6,793 nt of DNA from JAXMAR01 sp046350295 (GTDB lineage Bacteria > Planctomycetota > Planctomycetia > Gemmatales > Gemmataceae), in assembly GCA_046350295.1 (NCBI GenBank), contig JAXMAR010000087.1, positions 1 to 6,793 of the forward strand. Reading direction: 5' to 3'. Positions 1-6,099 of the stretch are shown here, piece by piece; positions within the stretch are counted from its first letter, which is position 1, and each line of letters starts with the position of its first letter. Both the position numbers and the translations under genes were made by a program. The notes beneath the pieces are model-generated. The model had not been told where the DNA came from, searched no databases, and saw nothing but the letters and a program-made list of their open reading frames with translations.

Positions 1-201
1 ATTTTGCCACAACATGCAAAGCGACGAACACATTACCTTCAACGCCCCACCTTCGACCCCTTTCGTCGCGTTTTACCGACTCATCGCGACGTAACCGATA
101 TTGACTTCTCGATCGTGTCGCGCCAGGACGACGACGCACCACGTTACGGCCGACCACCCCATCCTTGAATTCCGCGACCATCCCGCGACGAAACGGGCCG
201 A

Positions 202-240
202 AATCCCAATCCACGTATTGCGGCGCGTAGCGTTGGGATT
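202..240. repeat. Short inverted repeat, possible hairpin
   Basis: AATCCCAA at 202-209 is the exact reverse complement of TTGGGATT at 233-240, separated by 23 bases. No T-tract follows and the stem is only about 40% G+C, so it is a poor intrinsic terminator. It may be chance. Confidence 0.2.
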
Positions 241-518
241 CTTAAACTCACCAGTTTTTCATTTGCCTTCCCGATGGCCGTGGGTAGATTGCGAAAGGCG
301 GCTAGGACGTCTGCCGTTCTGATCCACTCATCTCGTCCGCCCAGTTCAGGACTTCAGCCAGGGAAAGCGTCGCCTCGTTTGGCTAAGGTTGGTTCCGAAT
401 AGATTCGCCCGGTCTTTATTCACGCTTTGAGAAGCGGGCCCTCGCCTCGCGCATTGCGTTCGATGGCACGCGCCGTTGATCTTGGCTCTTCGCTTCCGGG
501 CAACGATTCTCACCGAGT

Positions 519-522
519 GAGG
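519..522 (+). promoter_or_regulatory. Shine-Dalgarno GAGG for the sulfatase start
   Basis: GAGG ends six bases before the ATG at 529. This supports 529, not the upstream in-frame start at 427, as the true start, because the family similarity also begins exactly at residue 1 from 529. Confidence 0.5.
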
Positions 523-528
523 CCATTC

Positions 529-1188
529 ATGGCTGTAACGAAACCGAACATCCTCATCCTCTGGGGAGACGACATCGGCCAGTCCAACCTCAGCGTCTTC
601 ACCAAAGGGATGATGGGGTACCGCACGCCCAACATCGACCGCATCGCCAACGAAGGTATGCTCTTCACCGACTACTACGCCGAGCAAAGCTGCACCGCCG
701 GCCGATCCGCCTTCATGTTCGGGCAAAGCGTCTTCCGCTCCGGCCTCAGCAAGGTCGGCCTGCCGGGGGCGCCGCAGGGCGCGCGGGCGGAAGATCCCAC
801 CATCGCCGAGCTGCTCAAGCCGCACGGCTACGCGACCGGCCAATTCGGCAAGAACCACTTCGGCGACCGCGACGAGCATCTGCCGACCATGCACGGCTTC
901 GACGAGTTTTTCGGCAACCTTACCATCTCAATGCCGAGGAGGAGCCGGAGAACCCGAACTACCCGAAGAAGGAGGAGTACCCGGAGTTTCTGAAGCGCTT
1001 CGGCCCGCGCGGCGTGCTACTGGGACTGGCTGCTCGACCACGCGTTCATCCTGATCCCCGTGCAACTGCTCGTCGGCACGTTTTTGGCCACCTTCAAGGA
1101 CTATCCGCCACGCCAGCGCGCCGCCAGCTTCGGCATCGACCAGGTGATCGACAAGCTCAAGGCGGGGCTGGAGAGCCGCGATCTGTGA
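529..1188 (+). pseudogene. Arylsulfatase pseudogene (N-terminal third joined to C-terminal tail)
   Basis: Remnant of a type I sulfatase of the alkaline-phosphatase superfamily, which hydrolyses sulfate esters with a formylglycine made from an active-site Cys. From the ATG at 529, residues 1-131 read cleanly: the metal-binding Asp pair (D14, D15), the modification motif CTAGR with Cys55 and Arg59, and the GQFGK-x-H stretch (K108, H110). After N130 one base has been lost near 919-921. The expected continuation (YHLNAEEEPENPNYPK...) resumes in another frame at 921 and runs to RFGPRGV at 1016. From 1018 the frame changes again and encodes 56 residues (YWDWLLDHAF...FLATFKDYPPRQ...) that match the extreme C-terminus of this sulfatase class, ending at TGA 1186-1188. 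About 219 residues remain of the roughly 500-560 usual for such enzymes. The central part, with the remaining metal-binding His, Asp-Asn and Lys, is gone, so the product cannot be active. Confidence 0.85.
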
Positions 1189-1228
1189 ACCGAGACCGAG
1201 GCCGCGCTCGGCCGCGTCCCGAGGCCCT

Positions 1229-1232
1229 GGAG
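1229..1232 (+). promoter_or_regulatory. Shine-Dalgarno GGAG choosing between two adjacent ATGs
   Basis: Two ATG codons follow directly, at 1236 and 1239. GGAG ends three bases before the first and six before the second, so the second fits normal ribosome spacing better. Confidence 0.45.
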
Positions 1233-1238
1233 AAAATG

Positions 1239-1619
1239 ATGGCAGTGTCACTACCGGACACGAACTGGCTGGCCGCCGACCGCACTCGGCTCGCTTACGA
1301 GCGTACGCTCATGGCCTGGATCCGCACGGCCACGTCGCTGATCTCGTTCGGCTTCACCATTTACAAGTTCTTTCAGTATTTGCGTGAAACGGCAGGATCG
1401 CCGCCGCCGCAGCATGCGCTCGGTCCCCATACGTTCGCGATCCTGATGATTCTGATCGGTCTGGCGGCACTGACGCTGGCCTGGGTGCAGCACCGGCAAG
1501 CAGTCAAGGCCCTCGGGCGCGAGTTCGGCAACATGCCGCATTCGCTCGCGGGCGTGATCGCCGCCTTCATCGCCGGACTGGGCATCGTCGCCCTGATCGG
1601 CGTGACCCTGCGGCTTTGA
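1239..1619 (+). CDS. DUF202 (YidH-type) small inner-membrane protein
   Basis: An intact 126-residue protein (127 if the ATG at 1236 is used) of the DUF202 family, small integral membrane proteins of unknown biochemical role. The family hallmark is clear: a hydrophilic N-terminus followed by LAYERTLMAWIRTATSLISF (residues 18-37), which runs into the first membrane helix (about 25-46). Helix 2 is about residues 64-83 and helix 3 about 102-123, with a short basic tail (LRL). The length is normal for the family. It begins 50 bases after the sulfatase remnant stops, on the same strand, and 98 bases separate it from the next gene. It shows no frameshift, unlike its left neighbour, and its reading frame is clearly under coding constraint. 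I infer it is functional; a partner or substrate cannot be read from the sequence. Confidence 0.88.
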   Translation: MAVSLPDTNWLAADRTRLAYERTLMAWIRTATSLISFGFTIYKFFQYLRETAGSPPPQHALGPHTFAILMILIGLAALTLAWVQHRQAVKALGREFGNMPHSLAGVIAAFIAGLGIVALIGVTLRL

Positions 1620-1706
1620 TGGGAACGAAGTGTTGGCGAGCGTGAAGGCCTGGACGGAGCTTTTCTCGCTCTCATTGCTTTCCGCGAGACATCACGATTC
1701 ACAGGA

Positions 1707-1712
1707 AAGGAG
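1707..1712 (+). promoter_or_regulatory. Strong Shine-Dalgarno AAGGAG
   Basis: AAGGAG lies five bases before the ATG at 1718 and fixes that start. It rules out the long overlapping frame from 1630 as a real upstream extension of the later gene. Confidence 0.7.
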
Positions 1713-1717
1713 CCGTC

Positions 1718-2653
1718 ATGCGCGCCAGGATCCTAGTCTTCGCCTTGTTCGGCGTTGTCGCCTTGTTCACCTTCAACGCTTTTCCCGGGGGCCGCCGCCC
1801 GCCCGCGACGTCGCTCGCTGCGTTCGCCGGAGAAGAAAAGGACCGCGAGGCCGACAGCGCGGCGATCCGCGCGACGGCCAAGGAGTTCATGGCCCTGTTC
1901 GCCAAGGCCGACGCCAAAGGCGTGGCCGCTCTCTGGGCGTCGGCCGGCGAATATCACGACGAACGCGGCGACGTCGTTCGCGGTCGGGAGGCGCTCGAGA
2001 CGGTGTTCGCCAAGTTCTTCAAGGAGAACCCGAAGGCGCGGCTGGAGATCCACATCGATTCGATCCGCTTCCTGGGGCCGGACTGCGCGATCGAGGAGGG
2101 GTTATTGCGGCAAGCGAGCGACGGCGCCGAGTTGCCGGCGTCGACGCAGTATCGCGCCGTGCACGTCCGCCAGGGGGGCGTCTTCTGGCGGATGGCGTTG
2201 GTGGAGGAATGGGGCGCCGGCCGCGACCGTCTTGCCGACCTCGACTGGCTGATCGGCGAATGGCAGGGCGGGCTCAAGGACGATCGCGTTACCATCGCGT
2301 TTGCCAAAGACGCCAAGAAGCCTTATGTGACCGGCCGTGTCACCAAGACGGCCAAAGGCAAAGAGGCGAGCAGCTCGAGCATCCGCATCGCTTTCGACCG
2401 CAACCTCGGAAAGCTCCGCGCCTGGCACTTCGAGGACGACGGCGGCCACGGCGAATCGCTCTGGGTCCGCGATGGCAATCGCTGGGTCATGGATGCCGTC
2501 GGCGTCCTGGCCGACGGTACGGAGTTCCGCGCCGTCAACATGCTGACTCGCCTCCGCCCGGACGAGATCATCTGGCGTTCCATCGATCGGGTTGTTGGCG
2601 ACGATGCGCTCCCCGATACGCTTCCGGTCAAGCTGACCCGTGTGACCAAATAA
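1718..2653 (+). CDS. Secreted two-domain protein: SnoaL-like (SgcJ/EcaC, DUF4440-type) plus C-terminal beta domain
   Basis: An intact 311-residue protein. Residues 1-20 are a basic then hydrophobic signal sequence (MRARILVFALFGVVALFTF), so it is exported. Residues about 44-165 form a SnoaL/NTF2-like fold: a helix AIRATAKEFMALFAKADAKGVAALWA, then YHDERGDVVRGREALETVFAKFF, and strands ending in WRMALVEEW. This is the pattern of proteins annotated SgcJ/EcaC family or DUF4440. A second domain starts with LDWLIGEWQG at residues 175-184 and runs to the end with alternating strands (FDRNLGKLRAWHFEDDGGHG, WVMDAVGVLADGTEF). Its opening resembles the start of DUF1579-like lipocalin-type barrels. From general knowledge, this pairing is common in planctomycete secretomes, but its ligand or reaction is unknown; the name oxidoreductase is inherited and unsupported. 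The stop TAA at 2651-2653 is followed by a 9-bp hairpin. Confidence 0.85.
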   Translation: MRARILVFALFGVVALFTFNAFPGGRRPPATSLAAFAGEEKDREADSAAIRATAKEFMALFAKADAKGVAALWASAGEYHDERGDVVRGREALETVFAKFFKENPKARLEIHIDSIRFLGPDCAIEEGLLRQASDGAELPASTQYRAVHVRQGGVFWRMALVEEWGAGRDRLADLDWLIGEWQGGLKDDRVTIAFAKDAKKPYVTGRVTKTAKGKEASSSSIRIAFDRNLGKLRAWHFEDDGGHGESLWVRDGNRWVMDAVGVLADGTEFRAVNMLTRLRPDEIIWRSIDRVVGDDALPDTLPVKLTRVTK

Positions 2654-2660
2654 CCCGTGG

Positions 2661-2680
2661 CGGAACTCGTCCGAGTTCCG
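2661..2680. repeat. Perfect 9-bp inverted repeat after the SnoaL-like gene
   Basis: CGGAACTCG (2661-2669), two bases TC, then its exact reverse complement CGAGTTCCG (2672-2680). It starts eight bases after the stop codon at 2653 and ends 35 bases before the next start. The following bases (AGGGCGTTCA) contain no T-run, so it is not a classic intrinsic terminator. It could be a 3'-end hairpin or a dispersed genomic repeat unit. Confidence 0.5.
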
Positions 2681-2704
2681 AGGGCGTTCACGGCATTCCA
2701 ACGC

Positions 2705-2709
2705 AGAGG
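2705..2709 (+). promoter_or_regulatory. Shine-Dalgarno AGAGG of the glycine-rich gene
   Basis: AGAGG ends six bases before the ATG at 2716. This marks 2716 as the start, although the open frame extends far upstream to 1630. Confidence 0.5.
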
Positions 2710-2715
2710 CGAATC

Positions 2716-3660
2716 ATGAAACGCTTTCTTTCCATCGCAACCCTTGCCCTCCTTTTTGGCTTGCTCGGACGCGGCGACCTCGACGGCCGAGGTTTCGGCG
2801 GCTTTGGCGGCGGCTTCCGCTCCGAGAGCTTCGGCGGTTTCCGTTCCGATCTGGGCGGCTCCTATTCGGGCTTCCGTTCCACGGACGCCTACTCCGGCTG
2901 GCGCGGCGGCTACGGCGGAGCTACCTCCTTCGACCGTTCCTGGGAAACGGCACGCGGCGGCTCCCTCGACACCTCCGGCACGCGCGGCGCCATTGTCCTC
3001 CCCAGTAGCGCGGCGATCGGTGGCTCGCGCGACACCAGCATCACCACCGCTGGCGGCCGCACCTATGGCGGCTCGCGCTCCGGCGGCGTCGCGGTCGGAC
3101 CCTATGGCCGCGTCGTCGGTGGCGGTTCCCGTGCCGGCGTCGCCACCGGGCCACGCGGCGTGGTCGCCGGTGGAGAGCACACGGCCTTCGCCGGCGCCCG
3201 CTTGCCCACGGACCTCGGCCTGTCCCATTATGCCTTTGGTGGGGCCGGCGTCGGCCATTCCACGGCGTACTGGTCGCACGGCGTGATGGCGACGCGCGCC
3301 GGCTACGTGCGCACCGGCTTCGGCTACTACAACTCCTTCCGCCCCGCCTGTACACTGCCCATCCCGGCTGCTACCCGAGCCGCTGGGCTGTTTCCGCCTA
3401 CGCGTGGCGCTTTTACCCCCGGGCCCGTCATTGCTCCTTCGTTTCCATCCCGGAGGCCGCCCGTCTACTACGACTACGGCACGAATATCGTCTACGAGAA
3501 CAACAACGTCTACGTCAACGGCACGGACGCCGGGACGGCCGTGGACTACGCTCAGCAGGCCACCACGATCGCCGACGCCACCGCTAAGTACTGGACGCCG
3601 ACAACTGTCGAGCAGCCCTTTGTACTTCTGGTCTCCCAGACGGAGAACCCGGAACAATGA
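2716..3660 (+). CDS. Glycine-rich secreted protein, planctomycete type, frameshifted
   Basis: The open frame encodes 314 residues. Residues 1-17 (MKRFLSIATLALLFGLL) are a signal sequence. Residues 25-180 are Gly/Ser/Arg-rich with FGGF, GGFRS and GGYGG units and look like low-complexity surface or wall material. Residues about 250-290 carry YYDYGTNIVYENNNVYVNGT followed by AQQATTIADATAK. I recognise this signature from planctomycete proteins sometimes annotated mu-protocadherin-like; that name gives no function. Two problems show. Residues 212 to about 248 (from 3349) are Pro/Ala/Arg-rich and out of register: the next frame instead reads WYTAHPGCYPSRWAVSAYAW, with a TGG reduced to TG, and the family frame returns by 3463. 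The TGA at 3658-3660 is premature, since the family C-terminus continues in other frames downstream. The original gene was therefore longer and this reading is probably a damaged copy. Cell-surface location is inferred from the signal peptide. Confidence 0.7.
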   Translation: MKRFLSIATLALLFGLLGRGDLDGRGFGGFGGGFRSESFGGFRSDLGGSYSGFRSTDAYSGWRGGYGGATSFDRSWETARGGSLDTSGTRGAIVLPSSAAIGGSRDTSITTAGGRTYGGSRSGGVAVGPYGRVVGGGSRAGVATGPRGVVAGGEHTAFAGARLPTDLGLSHYAFGGAGVGHSTAYWSHGVMATRAGYVRTGFGYYNSFRPACTLPIPAATRAAGLFPPTRGAFTPGPVIAPSFPSRRPPVYYDYGTNIVYENNNVYVNGTDAGTAVDYAQQATTIADATAKYWTPTTVEQPFVLLVSQTENPEQ

Positions 3661-3941
3661 TTCAGATTGCCGTCAACAAGATGGCATCATCCGCGGCAAC
3701 TACTGGGCGACGGCCTGATGGACACCCACCCAGCCCGATCTGCTGGTTCGGTGGACCCCCAAGACGCAACGCCGCCTGGACCATCGGCAGAAGAAACCGA
3801 CCGCGTCTTCTATGACCGGTGGCCTACAACCTTACCAAGGCGGAAACCCTCATCCTCGTCCACTTCGGCACGACCCGGACGCAGCAATGGCTGCTGGTGC
3901 GTCGAGGAAGGAAGAGCGGCGCCACGAACACGGAGCCGTAG
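3661..3941 (+). pseudogene. Out-of-frame C-terminus of the glycine-rich protein
   Basis: The C-terminal domain of the gene starting at 2716 can be read in successive pieces. They are IQIAVNK (3660-3680), DGIIRGNYWATA (3680-3715), GSVDP (3745-3759), KTQR (3761-3772), AWTIG (3774-3788), DRVFYD (3799-3816), and YNLTKAETLILVHFGTTRTQ followed by QWLLVR (3825-3902). In order these match what I know of this family's tail (NK-GIIRGNY, SVD-KTQR-AW, YNLTK, HFG-RTQQWLLVR). At least seven frame switches occur between 3657 and 3822, mostly explained by one lost or gained base each. Residues between switches remain family-like. The exact end is uncertain; the frame carrying QWLLVR stops at TAG 3939-3941. 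Confidence 0.75.
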
Positions 3942-3996
3942 CTTGGGGATTCTTCTGCTGGTCGTGCTGAAGAACGCACCACATTCCAGGCCTTCG

Positions 3997-4003
3997 AAAG
4001 GAG
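3997..4003 (+). promoter_or_regulatory. Strong Shine-Dalgarno AAAGGAG of the original NHL gene
   Basis: AAAGGAG ends six bases before the ATG at 4010. This reveals the authentic start of the following broken gene, about 340 bases upstream of the start (GTG 4347) that an ORF caller would pick. Confidence 0.6.
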
Positions 4004-4009
4004 AAACCG

Positions 4010-4522
4010 ATGACCGCCAGGTCCAGGTATCGAATGCTCCTCGCCCGGTGCTTCCGCTCATGGCGCTGGTGCTCCTGATGCTTGAGCAGCTCGAGCCGTG
4101 CGGCGGCGGGCGGCAAGTCGGACGTGTTCAGCGGCAAGTCGAGATCGTCGGTGTCCCGTCGTCGGCTCAGTTGTGGATTCTGTACGCGGTGCAGGCGAAG
4201 GCAGGTCGACGCCGCTGGCCGAGGGAAACCGGATGCCGATGGCTTCCGCCCGACGTGGCCAGCCGACAAGTTGATGGGCGATCGGCAAGCTGGCCCAGGT
4301 CGAGCGCGGCGGCGTCCCTGGGGCGCTTCGGCTTCGGCGCTTTGGGGTGATCTCCATTGCCCTCCCAGCGCTCCTGGGCCCCAAGGCGCCGACGACGGCT
4401 CCGAAGACGAAGCCGAAGAAAGCGGCGCCAGCCGGGTCACGATCAACTGGTGCTCTTCACGACCGTCGCCGCGACGTTTACCGCGGCCCGCTTCATCGAC
4501 GGCGAATCGATTTCGGGAAACT
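4010..4522 (+). pseudogene. Frameshifted N-terminus of the NHL beta-propeller gene
   Basis: The original N-terminus of the gene continuing at 4523 is readable in pieces. MTARSRYRMLLARCF (from 4010) and LMALVLLML (about 4057-4083, another frame) form a signal peptide. Then come AAAGGKSDVFSGK (to 4138), VEIVGV (4138-4155), PVVGSVV (4155-4175), an LY at 4180, and GAGEG..TPLAEG (4188-4226). These are followed by DADGFR (4232-4249) and ADKLMGD. This order (GKVEIVGVPV-GSVV-LY-AGEG-TPLAEG-TDADG-FR) looks like a carboxypeptidase-regulatory-type Ig-like domain placed before the propeller. After a Pro/Lys/Ala linker (LLGPKAPTTAPKTKPKKAAP), VTIN and LVLFTTVAATFTAARFIDGE (4459-4509) are again in different frames. 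The last switch is a lost base near 4522, after ISGN. At least eight switches are visible in about 500 bases. Confidence 0.7.
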
Positions 4523-6092
4523 GCTCGGGCTTCGCATCGCCGCCGGGCAATCGCGTTCAATCCCAGACCCCGCCACGGGCGGCTGGGGTAAGAGGCTGCT
4601 CGATCCGCTCAACAGCACGCAGACGACGACGCTCGCCAACCTGAATACGCTTGGCTCGCTTCTGAGCGCCTTCTGCACCAGCGCCAACTACGGCTGGCGC
4701 GCTCGGTTCCTCAAGGCGGCGACGCCTCCGGGCGGCGCGACGCCGAGGAACACACTGGAAGCGATGGCCGGCATCGCCCGCGCGCCCTGGGCAAACGCCA
4801 AAGAGCTCTACGCCCTGTTCGACGAGGCGTATCCGCAACCGAAGGACGGCGCCCGCCGCAAGGCGCCGTTCGTGCCGTACCTGGCCTGGTCCCCGCCCGA
4901 CTTCGCCCTCAGCCTCTGCTTCGCGGGCGGCGGCGTGTGTGCCAATGGGCGGTTCATGTTCGACGCGGATGGCAACCTCTGGAGCGGACAAAACTGGATG
5001 CCGGGCTCGCAGTCCGGCGTCCTCAAGAGCATCGGCGGCGGCGTCGTCAAGTTCACCCCCAGCGGGACCGCGCTCTCTCCTCCGATCACCGGCTTCACCG
5101 GCATGGGCCTGGATGGCGTCGGCTGGGGTACCGCCGTCACCCGCGAAAACGTCTGGGCGTCGAGTTTCAATGGCAAGATCCTCGTCATGGATTTCAAGGG
5201 TCGCCCGATCGGCAAGGAAAGCGATTTCCCCTTCAAGGAAAAACTGCTCGGCCTGATGGGCATCGGCGTGTCCACGAGCGGCGACGTCTGGATCGCCGAC
5301 GGCTCGGGCAATCAGTTGCTCCACTTCCCCGGCGGGCGCATCAAGGACGGGCACATTGTCAAAGTCAAGGGACTCAAATCCCCCTTCGACATCGTGATCG
5401 ATTCCCATAATCGCGTCTGGGTCAGCAATTCGCAGTCGGACACCGTGGTGCGGTTCCCCGTCGATAATCCCGACAAGGTCGAAACCTTCCGGGCCGGGAT
5501 CGGCGTGCGCGCCCTCGCGCTCGACTCGAAGGAGAATGTCTGGGTGGCAAGCAATGCGTCTCTGGACTTCCCCATGCCGAAGGTCCCTGACGGCGCCTCC
5601 ATCATGGAGCAATTTCGGCTCATGGCTGCCGCCGCGTTCAAATACCCCAAGAGCACCGGCGTTGTGAACATGATCCGCCCGGACGGAACCCAACTGGAGC
5701 CGAAGGGCTTCACGGGCGGCGGGGCGGTCGACATGCCGTGGGGCCTGAACATCGACGGCAATGACGACGTCTGGGTCGGCAACTTCGGGCCGCGGAACTT
5801 CGGGGTTGTGCTCATGGCCGGGGCCGAGCCGAAGGGGCATCCCGCGGGAACGAAGCCCGGCGACGTCCTCCACGTTTTTCGGAGCGGCAGCATTCAGCTC
5901 TTGACCGACGTGAACATCGATCCGGCGGGCAACGTCTGGGCGGCGAACAACTGGAATGACCCGCGCGCGGCGGTCGAGCCGAATCCGCTCAGCCGCACTT
6001 CGACCTGGGGCGGGGGCTCGGGTTTCACCGTCATCTATGGAGTGGCCGCCCCCGTGCGCGCGCCCCGCATCGGCCCCGCGCGCATGCCGTAG
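4347..6092 (+). CDS. Exported NHL/virginiamycin B lyase-like beta-propeller protein (5'-damaged)
   Basis: This open frame starts with GTG and has no ribosome site. Only the part from 4523 (LLGLRIAAG) is in the family frame throughout, giving about 522 clean residues. A helical segment (DPATGGWGK.LLDPLNSTQTTTLANLNTLGSL, then NTLEAMAGIARAPWANAKELYALFDEAYPQPKDG) precedes a beta-propeller built of repeats with the core D-x-x-x-x-V/L-W-x-x-x. These are FMFDADGNLWSGQNW (from 4953), GIGVSTSGDVWIADG (from 5259), DIVIDSHNRVWVSN (from 5388), ALALDSKENVWVASN (from 5511), GLNIDGNDDVWVGNF (from 5742) and DVNIDPAGNVWAANNW (from 5907). Such NHL or Vgb-like propellers bind ligands or carry lyase activity in some members. 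No lyase catalytic residues were identified here, so function is unknown. The C-terminus (GVAAPVRAP..GPARMP) looks complete. Without the 4010 start the protein lacks its signal peptide, so this copy is probably not exported correctly. Confidence 0.75.
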   Translation: MISIALPALLGPKAPTTAPKTKPKKAAPAGSRSTGALHDRRRDVYRGPLHRRRIDFGKLLGLRIAAGQSRSIPDPATGGWGKRLLDPLNSTQTTTLANLNTLGSLLSAFCTSANYGWRARFLKAATPPGGATPRNTLEAMAGIARAPWANAKELYALFDEAYPQPKDGARRKAPFVPYLAWSPPDFALSLCFAGGGVCANGRFMFDADGNLWSGQNWMPGSQSGVLKSIGGGVVKFTPSGTALSPPITGFTGMGLDGVGWGTAVTRENVWASSFNGKILVMDFKGRPIGKESDFPFKEKLLGLMGIGVSTSGDVWIADGSGNQLLHFPGGRIKDGHIVKVKGLKSPFDIVIDSHNRVWVSNSQSDTVVRFPVDNPDKVETFRAGIGVRALALDSKENVWVASNASLDFPMPKVPDGASIMEQFRLMAAAAFKYPKSTGVVNMIRPDGTQLEPKGFTGGGAVDMPWGLNIDGNDDVWVGNFGPRNFGVVLMAGAEPKGHPAGTKPGDVLHVFRSGSIQLLTDVNIDPAGNVWAANNWNDPRAAVEPNPLSRTSTWGGGSGFTVIYGVAAPVRAPRIGPARMP

Positions 6093-6099
6093 CGCTCGG

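Larger units (their letters stand above)
1..528. other. Non-coding stretch upstream of the sulfatase remnant, no supported gene
   Basis: I translated this stretch on both strands and recognised nothing. The longest open frame, at 101-322 on the + strand, encodes a composition-like run rich in Arg, Thr and His, with no Shine-Dalgarno and no family resemblance. The first 430 bases look more A+T-rich than the rest of the window and carry frequent stops in all frames, as in intergenic or long-decayed DNA. One perfect 8-bp inverted repeat (202-209 with 233-240) lies inside it. No promoter with convincing -35/-10 spacing could be assigned to the gene starting at 529. Confidence 0.6.

Noticed and set aside
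101..322. Open frame of 73 codons in the left flank
   Set aside because: No ribosome site, no family resemblance, and a composition expected by chance.
1196..1213. GC-rich hairpins between the sulfatase remnant and the DUF202 gene
   Set aside because: Only 5-bp stems (CCGAG/CTCGG and GGCCG/CGGCC) in very GC-rich DNA and no T-tract; within chance expectation.
1014..1235. Upstream in-frame extension of the DUF202 ORF
   Set aside because: The frame covers the sulfatase C-terminus, which reads correctly in a different frame. DUF202 similarity starts only after 1239.
1630..2715. Long upstream extension of the glycine-rich ORF
   Set aside because: It overlaps the whole SnoaL-like gene in another frame and is Arg-rich. 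The ATG at 2716 has its own Shine-Dalgarno and begins a proper signal peptide.
2790..2980. Repeated GGCGGC-type units as a DNA repeat or CRISPR-like array
   Set aside because: Spacing and sequence vary, and the units encode the FGGF/GGYGG low-complexity protein region. No conserved direct repeat with unique spacers exists.
2323..3657. 444-codon open frame on the minus strand opposite the SnoaL-like and glycine-rich genes
   Set aside because: It spans two genes and the intergenic hairpin, has no domain, and is Gly/Ala/Arg-rich only because the opposite strand is Gly-codon-rich.
3657..3822. Programmed ribosomal frameshifting as the reason for the frame changes
   Set aside because: At least seven switches in both directions within 170 bases, with no common slippery heptamer or downstream structure, cannot be a programmed mechanism.
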